Part shown: piece by piece, positions 1 through 5,060 of the stretch
Layout of the letters: every line of letters starts with the position of its first letter
How positions within the stretch are numbered: position 1 is the stretch's first letter
NCBI GenBank assembly: GCA_949287785.1
Contig: CASEHR010000078.1
Coordinates: 1 to 5,060 of the forward strand
DNA: 5,060 bases
Direction: 5' to 3'
Origin: an uncultured Bacillota bacterium
Lineage (GTDB): Bacteria > Bacillota_I > Bacilli_A > Erysipelotrichales > Erysipelotrichaceae
Notes under the pieces: generated by a model
What the model was told of the DNA's origin: nothing
Seen by the model: only the letters and a program-made list of their open reading frames with translations
Database searches by the model: none
Program-made: the position numbers and the translations under genes

Positions 1-563
1 TCAGCTTCATGATCATCCATATCCCCTTCGTTATGAGCTTCTTCAACAATTGTGATAAACTCTTCGCTGGAATATGTCTCGTCAGCTTTTTCAACTTTGA
101 AGATCCTGACGATGAGATTCTTAAAACAATCGAATATAAAATTGAACGGCTTTAAGACGATCATCAAAAAAGAGATGATCCCGACAACCATCAGGGCAAA
201 ACTTTCCGGTCTTTCTTTCGCCAGTGCTTTAGGCGTGATCTCACCGAAGATAAGAATGACCACCGTCATGATCACCGTCGAATATGTAACACCGATCTCT
301 TGTCCGAATAAACTGATGAATAATGCTGTCGCCAACGAAGAAGCAGTAATGTTGACGATATTGTTTCCGATGAGGATCGTACTCAAAAATGAAGAGTAAT
401 TGTCGACGATCTTCATCACTCGTTCCGCTTTCTTATTGCCATTATTTGCCAGATTCTTGATTTTGATCTTATTTACGCTTGAAAAAGCGGTCTCTGTTGA
501 ACTGAAAAAAGCCGACAGGCTGACTAAAATGACCAATGCAATGATCATGATATTAGTATCCAT
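1..563 (-). CDS. CNNM/CorC (hemolysin) family membrane protein, N-terminal part
   Basis: This is the first 187 residues of a CNNM/CorC-family integral membrane protein; the 3' part lies beyond the left edge. Visible are the first membrane segment (about 5-22) leading into SAFFSSTETAFSS, the family signature GNNIVNITASSLATAL (about 66-81), GEITPKALAKE (about 107-117), hydrophobic segments at about 84-108 and 122-145, and an acidic stretch (about 161-187) that normally leads into the paired CBS domains. Family members are about 420-440 residues, so the CBS pair and C-terminal CorC/HlyC domain are missing only because of the window end. Characterised relatives (Thermotoga CorC, Bacillus YhdP/MpfA) export Mg2+; 'hemolysin' is a historical name. 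The start is set by GGAGG at 573-577, 9 nt upstream, and by the usual family N-terminus. It overlaps a small upstream ORF by 11 nt, which suggests translational coupling. The family is certain; Mg2+ as substrate is inferred from homologues. Confidence 0.95.
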   Translation of the reverse strand, partial: MDTNIMIIALVILVSLSAFFSSTETAFSSVNKIKIKNLANNGNKKAERVMKIVDNYSSFLSTILIGNNIVNITASSLATALFISLFGQEIGVTYSTVIMTVVILIFGEITPKALAKERPESFALMVVGIISFLMIVLKPFNFIFDCFKNLIVRIFKVEKADETYSSEEFITIVEEAHNEGDMDDHEA

Positions 564-627
564 AGATCATTGCCTCCAAATCAAAAACAGATAAACGCCA
601 CGTTCGCGGCAAAGGAACTTCTTCCAT
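553..627 (-). CDS. Small upstream ORF (24 aa), candidate leader peptide of the CNNM gene
   Basis: This 24-codon ORF begins with ATG 5 nt after a strong GGAGG (633-637) and about 20 nt downstream of the predicted transcription start. Its sequence begins MEEVPLPRTWRLSVF and ends AMIYGY before TAA. The last codons overlap the start of the CNNM gene by 11 nt, and the ribosome binding site of that gene lies inside this ORF, so ribosomes translating it sweep over the downstream start. No membrane segment is visible. The acidic, proline-containing start followed by PLPR-xx-RL-xx-F resembles the Salmonella/E. coli leader peptide MgtL ([17 protein letters not shown], from memory), which senses low Mg2+. 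The resemblance is short and could be chance. The ribosome binding site, promoter position and overlap make translation likely; the regulatory role is inference. Confidence 0.6.
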   Translation of the reverse strand: MEEVPLPRTWRLSVFDLEAMIYGY

Positions 628-652
628 ACTTACCTCCAAAAAATACTCTTAG

Positions 653-681
653 ATTATAACACTACTATGATCTAAATACAA
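653..681 (-). promoter_or_regulatory. Sigma-A-type promoter for the leader ORF and CNNM gene
   Basis: Reading leftward, TATAAT lies at 653-658 and is preceded by TGT, giving an extended -10 (TGTTATAAT). A weak -35, TTGTAT (676-681), sits 17 nt upstream. Transcription would start near 646, leaving about 19 nt before the ATG of the small ORF, enough for its GGAGG site. Confidence 0.75.
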
Positions 682-698
682 AAAACACCCGCAGACGA

Positions 699-743
699 CA
701 TTACGATCCGACAATCTAGTCTTATAGACTATCGGATGTAATG
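699..743 (-). other. Long imperfect inverted repeat (potential 19-bp RNA hairpin)
   Basis: The arms are CATTACGATCCGACAATCTA (699-718) and TAGACTATCGGATGTAATG (725-743), with a 6-nt loop and a single-base bulge. On the plus strand two positions are C/A mismatches; in minus-strand RNA both become G-U pairs, giving 19 pairs. It lies between the leftward terminator at 798-834 and the promoter at 653-681. A T-run follows only 13 nt later (684-679 region), so it is not a textbook terminator. It could be a secondary terminator, part of an RNA, or a repeat element. Confidence 0.5.
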
Positions 744-797
744 GATGATACGGATAGCGCTTTTGATCAGATATATCCTCTCATTCATAAACCGATG

Positions 798-834
798 AAA
801 TAAAAAAGATAAGATACGCTCTTATCTTATCTTT
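798..834 (-). terminator. Intrinsic terminator ending the thrS-ABC transporter operon
   Basis: A perfect 12-bp inverted repeat (805-816 with 823-834, loop of 6) is followed in the leftward direction by TTTTTTATTT, partly inside the stem end. On the plus strand no U-run follows, so it works leftward. The stem is A/T rich, which weakens it somewhat. It lies about 180 nt past the permease stop and is the first terminator downstream of that operon. Confidence 0.75.
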
Positions 835-915
835 GAAAAACCGATTCCATAACACAATATGCCCACCCTTAGATACATGTACATATCTGTACCTTTGGTT
901 TGAGTGATACGGAAC
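798..915 (-). ncRNA. Candidate structured RNA (operon 3' UTR or independent small RNA)
   Basis: In minus-strand RNA, 915-904 can pair with 855-844 (11 of 12 positions, two G-U, one U-U mismatch), closing a domain that contains a 7-bp hairpin at 871-888 (two G-U pairs). It ends at the intrinsic terminator 798-834. A promoter-like pair, TTGACG (941-946) and TATGAT (916-921), precedes it, but its 19-nt spacer is long. I recognise no known RNA family. The structure may be chance, and the region may simply be the 3' untranslated end of the permease transcript. Confidence 0.25.
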
Positions 916-1011
916 ATCATAAGTCTTATGTCGATCCTAGCGTCAACCACTTTGAAAAGCTATATCAACGGGTTGCTTTAACTATTTTTTATAAAACATA
1001 TGTGTAAAACA

Positions 1012-1725
1012 TCATATCCTGATCTTCTTCAGCAAAATATCGAATAGACCTGAGATAGCGATCATGATCAAAGTCAGGGCAAAAACTTTCGGGGTATCGA
1101 CATTTATCCGATAAAAATAAAGATCTCTTCCCAGACCGTTTGCAATCTGAACCAATAACTCCGCCATGACCGTGACCTTAAAACTGAGCGATAAAGTCTT
1201 TGCTATACTGTTTTTGATCGAAGGCAGGATAAGAGGAATATAGATCCTTTTGAATTTGAGATATAGGTCATCTTCCATGGTCATCGTCACTTTGATGATA
1301 TCGTCGTCGATATGCTTGTAAGCGAAAAGAATATCACTATAAAAGATCGGAAAAGCTACTAGGAATATCGCGATAATGACCGATCCGCTTCTGCCGAAAA
1401 TCAAAAGAGCGATAATGATGATCGCGACATTAGGAATCGTGCGGATAGCACTGATTATCGGCGCAATGAGATCTTTTATAAAAGATTTCGCATAAGATAC
1501 AGATGCGAGGATCATTGCACATAAAAAGCTTATCGATACTCCGATCAGCGTCCTGGCCAACGTCGCAAGAATCGCCACATACAGATCAGCATCGCCGATT
1601 AATCCACACAGGGCTTGAAATGTTTCGCCGATACCAGGAAAGACAATGGGATTGCCGACGATAACAGCAACGAGCTCCCAGAGTATCAAAACACTGATAA
1701 GCGATATCAGATAAGCTTTTTTCAT
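1012..1725 (-). CDS. ABC transporter permease, NitT/TauT (SsuC/TauC-like) type
   Basis: This 237-residue integral membrane protein is the channel subunit of an ABC importer. It shows the usual order for the TauC/SsuC group: an N-terminal membrane segment (about 5-23), the short P-rich entry NPIVFPGIGETF (25-36), a segment starting TLARTLIGVSISF (55-67), IRTIPNV before a very hydrophobic helix (94-112), a helix at about 115-134, and a final helix at about 213-232. The cytoplasmic coupling (EAA) loop lies at about 146-170 and ends in IYIPLILPSI, but the conserved glycine region reads MEDDLYL instead of the usual L-G-A-S pattern, so this loop is divergent. It starts 4 nt after the substrate-binding protein stop with no clear ribosome binding site, which suggests termination-reinitiation. 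No ATPase gene follows; the terminator comes next. The substrate cannot be told from sequence. Confidence 0.9.
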   Translation of the reverse strand: MKKAYLISLISVLILWELVAVIVGNPIVFPGIGETFQALCGLIGDADLYVAILATLARTLIGVSISFLCAMILASVSYAKSFIKDLIAPIISAIRTIPNVAIIIIALLIFGRSGSVIIAIFLVAFPIFYSDILFAYKHIDDDIIKVTMTMEDDLYLKFKRIYIPLILPSIKNSIAKTLSLSFKVTVMAELLVQIANGLGRDLYFYRINVDTPKVFALTLIMIAISGLFDILLKKIRI

Positions 1726-1729
1726 TTAA

Positions 1730-2680
1730 CTATTTTACATACATTGTATCGGTGTATTCTACATCGAAAAGCGCTAAGAAAGTCTTGACCTCATCGACAC
1801 AATCGGTTCCGTATACAAGGTCAAGTGCCATACGATTATAGGCATCGACAACTAAATCGATATCGTCAAAACCCAAAGAAGCAATATCGGCATCGATGCT
1901 CCTCAAGGAAGATGGATCGGCATTCATGGTCGTGATGCCGTTTTGGATTATGCCGGTGAGATTTAAAACCGCTTCTGTCTTGTTGTTTATTGCATCTTTT
2001 GATACGAAGATCGCGGCCTGTGGGTATCTTTCTAAGCCGGTCTTTTGAGTATATAACTCCTGAAGATCATACAGGACAGTCAATTGCTCATTGGCATTCA
2101 TGATCTTAGTTTTGATCGGCTCCGCCAACATCGCAGCACCATAAGCACCCTGACTTAACAAAGGAGCTACTTCCGCAACCGAAGAATAGTAATCGATCGT
2201 GACCTCTTCGGTCATTTCATCCTTTACATATTCAAGTACCTTACCGGGTACGGCTGCTTGTGAGAAGGCAGCGATCTGACCATTGTAGCTGTTCCGGTCA
2301 CCGACGATGTACAAATTGCCCCAAGATACTACGGCTAAAAGCTCGTACTCGGCACCATTTGAGATCATATTGACGCCGACATTGATTGGCGCAATGATGA
2401 GATCTTTTTCACCGGCCATGAATTCAGCCCCCAGAACATCGGCCCCATCAACGATCTCATACTCAAAATTGGTGTTGGGATCATTTATGGCAGTGACCAG
2501 ACTTAATGCTGGTGCTCCGCTTGGCGAGACAATACTGATCTTCGCATCGGAGTAATCGGTAGATGACGGCGGTGTCTTGGAAATGCCGCTTTTATTGAGC
2601 ATAATGACAGCGAATATGCATAAGCATACAACAACTGCCGCTGATAAAAGACCGGCAATGATCAGTTTTTTATTTTTCAT
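1730..2680 (-). CDS. ABC transporter substrate-binding protein, NitT/TauT (NMT1-like) type
   Basis: This 316-residue protein is the extracellular solute-binding subunit partnered with the permease just downstream. It has a basic start and a hydrophobic segment (about 6-28), acting as signal peptide or membrane anchor. The cysteines at 19 and 21 are not in a proper lipobox, so lipidation is doubtful. A linker (30-45) leads into an SBP fold of the SsuA/TauA type: KISIVSPSGAPALSL (47-61), DLIIAPINVGVNMI (93-106), a crossover near 145-160, and AAMLAEPI (182-189), matching the family pattern in which the second lobe has an 'AEP' element. The start overlaps the thrS stop by 11 nt and has only weak purine runs upstream, so translation is probably coupled to thrS. 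The ligand is unknown; the family imports taurine, sulfonates, nitrate, thiamine precursors and others. Confidence 0.88.
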   Translation of the reverse strand: MKNKKLIIAGLLSAAVVVCLCIFAVIMLNKSGISKTPPSSTDYSDAKISIVSPSGAPALSLVTAINDPNTNFEYEIVDGADVLGAEFMAGEKDLIIAPINVGVNMISNGAEYELLAVVSWGNLYIVGDRNSYNGQIAAFSQAAVPGKVLEYVKDEMTEEVTIDYYSSVAEVAPLLSQGAYGAAMLAEPIKTKIMNANEQLTVLYDLQELYTQKTGLERYPQAAIFVSKDAINNKTEAVLNLTGIIQNGITTMNADPSSLRSIDADIASLGFDDIDLVVDAYNRMALDLVYGTDCVDEVKTFLALFDVEYTDTMYVK

Positions 2681-4412
2681 ATACTTTATTATCTCTTTCT
2701 TCTTTTAAGCGACTGACACATTCGACAAGTGAGATGGTCTCGGTATCTTTTTTGCCAAAATGTCTTATCGTTACCAGCTCATTTTCCCGCTCATTATCAC
2801 CAAGAACCAAAGCGTAAGGGACCTTTTGTGTCTGTGCTTCCCTGATGCGGTAACCGAGCTTTTCATTACGGTCATCGATCTCGACCCGCAGACCGACTTT
2901 CTCTAACTCATCTTTGACCTTTTCGGCATATGCCAAATGCTCCTCATGATGAACAGGAACGATGACAACTTGTCTTGGTGCCAGCCAGAGTGGGAAAGCT
3001 CCGCCGAAGTGTTCGATGATGATGCCGATAAAGCGCTCAATCGAACCAAAGACGACTCGATGAAGCATGAGCGGCCGTTTCTTCTGACCGTCCTGATCGA
3101 TATAATTCAAGTCAAAACGCTCCGGCAAGTTCATATCCAGCTGGATCGTCGCACATTGCCATACCCTGTTCAACGAATCATGAATATGGAAATCGAGCTT
3201 TGGCCCATAGAAGGCACCATCGCCAGGATTGACCTTCAGGTCTTTTCCTGCCGCATGACAGGCATCAGCCAGCGCTTTCTCCGCCTTATCCCATACAGCA
3301 ATATCACCGATATAGCCCTCTTCCGGTCTTGTCGACAATTCAATATCATATGTAAGACCGAAAATGTTATAGAAAGAGTCGATGAAATTGATCAGCTCAA
3401 CAACTTCGCTTTCGATCTGATCCTCTCTTAAGAAGATATGGGCGTCATCCTGGGTGAACGATCTCACTCTGAAAAGACCGTTAAGTGCACCGCTTGCTTC
3501 GTGACGATGAACAAGTCCCAGTTCACCAAGCCGCAACGGCAGATCACGGTAAGAATGCAGCGAATTCTTGTAAACTAAGATCGATCCCGGGCAGTTCATC
3601 GGTTTGATCGCGAAATCGTGGTCATCGATCTTAGTGGTATACATGTTCTTGCGATAATGATCCCAGTGCCCTGAAATCTCCCATAATTCACGCGACATCA
3701 TGATCGGTGTCTTGATAAATTGATAGCCGGCTTTTGCATGAGATTCATACCAGAAATTCTCCAGTTCATTGCGTAAGATCATACCATTCGGTAAAAAGAA
3801 CGGGCATCCGGGTGCATATTCATTGATCATAAACAAGCCCAACTCTTTGCCTAAACGGCGATGATCGCGTTTCTTTGCCTCTTCAATCATGTACAGATGC
3901 TCATTAAGATCTTCTTCGCTGTCATAGCATACACCATAAACCCTTTGGAGCATCTTATTATTGGCATCGTTTTTGTAGTAAGCTCCCGATACCTTCAGAA
4001 GCTTAAAGTACTTCATCTCTTTAGTGCTTTCGACATGCGGACCGCGACACAAGTCAGTAAAATCACCTTGCCTGTAACAGCTGATGATCTCACCATCCGG
4101 CATATTCTCAATAAGATCGATCTTATACGGATCGTTCGCAAACATCTGTAATGCTTCTTCTTTTGAAAGCTCCTGCCTTTGTATGCGCTTGTTGTCCTTG
4201 GCGCACTTCTTCATCTCTTTTTCGATTTTAGGCAGATCCTCTTCCTTGATGACCGCATCGCCAAGATCCATATCATAGTAGAAGCCATCATCAATGACCG
4301 GTCCGACCCAGAATTTGGCACCGGGATATAGATGTGTTACAGCTTGAGCTAATAAGTGTGCACAACTATGGTTGAGCACATGCAATCTTTCGTCTTCTCT
4401 TATATTCTTCAT
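2670..4412 (-). CDS. thrS: Threonine--tRNA ligase lacking the N-terminal TGS domain
   Basis: This enzyme attaches threonine to tRNA-Thr using ATP. At 580 residues it is about 60 shorter than the common 640-residue form because it begins directly in the editing (SAD) domain. Editing-site residues are present: HSCAH (H15, H19) and CRGPH (C122, H126). The class II catalytic core follows: motif 1 region (about 210-235), motif 2 VHRHEASG (301-308), and motif 3 with GSIERF (456-461). The three zinc ligands are C274, H325 and H451. The anticodon-binding domain spans about 478-570 (QVVIVPVHHE, YALVLGDNE). The start has AGGAGG 5 nt upstream (4418-4423), and the in-frame stop TAG at 4422-4424 rules out an N-terminal extension, so the missing TGS domain is real and not a start error. 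Expression is controlled by the T-box leader upstream. It is the first gene of a likely operon with the ABC pair. Confidence 0.98.
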   Translation of the reverse strand: MKNIREDERLHVLNHSCAHLLAQAVTHLYPGAKFWVGPVIDDGFYYDMDLGDAVIKEEDLPKIEKEMKKCAKDNKRIQRQELSKEEALQMFANDPYKIDLIENMPDGEIISCYRQGDFTDLCRGPHVESTKEMKYFKLLKVSGAYYKNDANNKMLQRVYGVCYDSEEDLNEHLYMIEEAKKRDHRRLGKELGLFMINEYAPGCPFFLPNGMILRNELENFWYESHAKAGYQFIKTPIMMSRELWEISGHWDHYRKNMYTTKIDDHDFAIKPMNCPGSILVYKNSLHSYRDLPLRLGELGLVHRHEASGALNGLFRVRSFTQDDAHIFLREDQIESEVVELINFIDSFYNIFGLTYDIELSTRPEEGYIGDIAVWDKAEKALADACHAAGKDLKVNPGDGAFYGPKLDFHIHDSLNRVWQCATIQLDMNLPERFDLNYIDQDGQKKRPLMLHRVVFGSIERFIGIIIEHFGGAFPLWLAPRQVVIVPVHHEEHLAYAEKVKDELEKVGLRVEIDDRNEKLGYRIREAQTQKVPYALVLGDNERENELVTIRHFGKKDTETISLVECVSRLKEERDNKVYEK

Positions 4413-4423
4413 TTTGCCCTCCT

Positions 4424-4469
4424 AAAATAAAAAGTGATACCAAAGGTCGCTGTTGCGAGGTACCACCTT
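4424..4469 (-). terminator. T-box attenuator terminator upstream of thrS
   Basis: AAGGTGGTACC (4459-4469) pairs with GGTATCACTTT (4431-4441) with G-U pairs. An inner TCGC-AACA-GCGA hairpin lies inside the loop. TTTTTATTTT (4424-4433) follows. The left arm includes the conserved T-box sequence, so tRNA-stabilised antiterminator formation excludes this hairpin. The thrS ribosome binding site begins directly after it. Confidence 0.92.
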
Positions 4470-4622
4470 AATTTGTTACTTTACTCTTTAACGCAGAGTT
4501 ACGAATTTCCCTTTCGGGTTTGACTCCTAAGTAGTGACCGATCAGCTCCTTGGAATACTTTCACCAACCGTATCCTCTCTGATTGCCGGTACTGAAAGGC
4601 CGTATCTTATTCTCCGTCTATA
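4424..4622 (-). promoter_or_regulatory. T-box riboswitch, threonine-specific, controlling thrS
   Basis: This leader binds uncharged tRNA-Thr and then prevents termination. Stem I can be traced. GAC/GTC pair at its base (4616-4618 with 4522-4524), followed by a GGAGAA/GGA internal loop like a K-turn and TAAG/CTTA. The specifier loop has AGTA on its 5' side (4590-4593) and ACT followed by A on its 3' side (ACT at 4533-4535), a threonine codon. Above it lie CCG/CGG and ATCAG/CTGAT, then AGAGAG and the apical GGTTGGTG. A CCC-GAAA-GGG hairpin (4509-4518) and an ACTCT/AGAGT hairpin (4483-4499) follow. The T-box core AAGGTGGTACC (4459-4469) carries TGGT, which would pair with an ACCA tRNA end. Folding was done by eye; the class is certain, the exact specifier slightly less so. 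Confidence 0.95.
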
Positions 4623-4628
4623 TGACCA

Positions 4629-4656
4629 ATTATATCGATTAACGATCACTTGTCAA
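4629..4656 (-). promoter_or_regulatory. Sigma-A promoter of the thrS operon
   Basis: TTGACA (4651-4656) and TATAAT (4629-4634), both perfect consensus hexamers, are separated by 16 nt, one short of optimal. Transcription would start near 4622, directly before the T-box stem I. The -35 begins 9 nt after the sufB stop codon. Confidence 0.92.
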
Positions 4657-4664
4657 TGAATTTG

Positions 4665-5060
4665 CTACCCGACTGATCCTTCCATGTTCATCTTAAGCAG
4701 CTGATTGAGTTCAACGGCGTATTCCATCGGCAATTCCCTGGTGAACGGTTCAATAAATCCTAAAATGATCATCTGGGTAGCATCTTCCTTCGATATACCA
4801 CGGCTCATAAGGTAGAAAAGCTGCTCTTCTGATATCTTGGAGACCGTAGCTTCATGTTCGATGGTCGAAGTGTTATTGTCGGTGATGTTGGTCGGCATCG
4901 TATCACTTGTCGATATGTCATCCAGAATAAGCGTATCGCACTCGACTTTAGCTTTGGCAAAAGCCGCATCTTTGCCCATCTTAACCAGTCCTCTGTAATT
5001 GACATAACCACCATTTCGCGAAAGAGACTTGGAGATGATATTACTTGAAGTGTGTTTACC
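4665..5060 (-). CDS. sufB: Fe-S cluster assembly protein SufB, C-terminal part
   Basis: These are the last 131 residues of SufB (full length about 465-470); the gene continues beyond the right edge and is open from the first base. SufB is the scaffold of the SufBC2D complex, on which Fe-S clusters are built in the cytoplasm. Diagnostic stretches are GKHTSSNIISKSLSRNGG at the window edge, TIEHEATVSKISEEQLFYLM with the conserved His-Glu pair of the SufB/SufD core (about residues 69-70 here), MSRGISKEDATQMI, and the ending ELPMEYAVELNQLL then MNMEGSVG, which matches Firmicutes SufB closely. In Firmicutes sufB is commonly the last gene of sufCDSUB, which fits the unrelated thrS unit starting right after it. 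No terminator is visible between its stop and the thrS promoter. Confidence 0.97.
   Translation of the reverse strand, partial: GKHTSSNIISKSLSRNGGYVNYRGLVKMGKDAAFAKAKVECDTLILDDISTSDTMPTNITDNNTSTIEHEATVSKISEEQLFYLMSRGISKEDATQMIILGFIEPFTRELPMEYAVELNQLLKMNMEGSVG

Larger units (their letters stand above)
628..1011. other. Intergenic region without a convincing protein gene
   Basis: This 384-nt gap lies between the ABC permease stop and the small leader ORF. It holds the CNNM promoter, an imperfect inverted repeat (699-743), a leftward terminator (798-834), and several potential hairpins between 844 and 937 that could belong to the permease 3' untranslated region or to a separate RNA. Two short open frames (minus 822-920, plus 873-1001) have no usable ribosome binding site and are not called as genes. 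Confidence 0.7.

Noticed and set aside
52..594. Two plus-strand open frames (52-399 and 400-594)
   Set aside because: They lie antisense to the CNNM-family gene, whose minus-strand translation shows clear family signatures; they are shadow frames without ribosome binding sites.
734..755. GGAT repeated three times at 9-nt spacing
   Set aside because: The units are only four bases long with unrelated spacers; this is expected by chance and shows no further copies.
873..1001. Plus-strand 42-codon open stretch in the intergenic gap
   Set aside because: It has no ATG, no ribosome binding site, and overlaps potential hairpins on the other strand; its composition looks protein-like only superficially.
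2307..4278. Plus-strand open frames inside the binding-protein and thrS genes
   Set aside because: They are antisense to well-recognised coding sequences and encode nothing recognisable.
4434..4450. Shared words (ACCAAAGGT, GTATCAC) between the T-box terminator and the 891-910 region
   Set aside because: The words occur in different relative orientation and spacing, so they do not form a common element; probably coincidence.
4805..5048. Alternative frames on both strands over sufB
   Set aside because: The SufB frame is strongly conserved and covers the region; the others are shadows.

Overview
The window looks like chromosomal DNA of a low-to-moderate G+C Gram-positive bacterium (Firmicutes; an Erysipelotrichia- or clostridia-like lineage is my guess). 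The reasons are a T-box riboswitch in front of thrS, strong GGAGG ribosome binding sites, near-consensus sigma-A promoters, and a SufB C-terminus of the Firmicutes type. All genes lie on the minus strand, so transcription runs from right to left.

From right to left: the 3' end of sufB (Fe-S cluster assembly scaffold) enters at 5060 and stops at 4665. Nine bases later begins a promoter with perfect -35 and -10 hexamers (4629-4656). It drives a leader of about 200 nt that is a threonine T-box riboswitch (4424-4622, candidate ACU specifier, conserved TGGT bulge, intrinsic terminator). The T-box controls thrS (4412-2670), a threonyl-tRNA synthetase that lacks the usual N-terminal TGS domain. The stop of thrS overlaps the start of a NitT/TauT-type ABC substrate-binding protein (2680-1730). 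Four bases further comes the partner permease (1725-1012). No ATPase gene is present. This tightly packed cluster probably forms one operon, so the transporter pair should respond to uncharged tRNA-Thr together with thrS.

The 384-nt stretch 628-1011 has no convincing protein gene. It holds possible RNA structure in the 3' region of the thrS operon, a leftward intrinsic terminator (798-834), a long wobble-rich inverted repeat (699-743), and an extended -10 promoter (653-681).

That promoter reads into a 24-codon ORF with its own strong ribosome binding site (627-553). The ORF overlaps by 11 nt the start of a CNNM/CorC-family (hemolysin-like) membrane protein that runs off the left edge (563-1). 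The start of the small peptide resembles the enterobacterial Mg2+ leader peptide MgtL, and CNNM proteins are linked to Mg2+ export. A Mg2+-responsive leader peptide is therefore the most interesting hypothesis in the window, though it rests on short similarity only.
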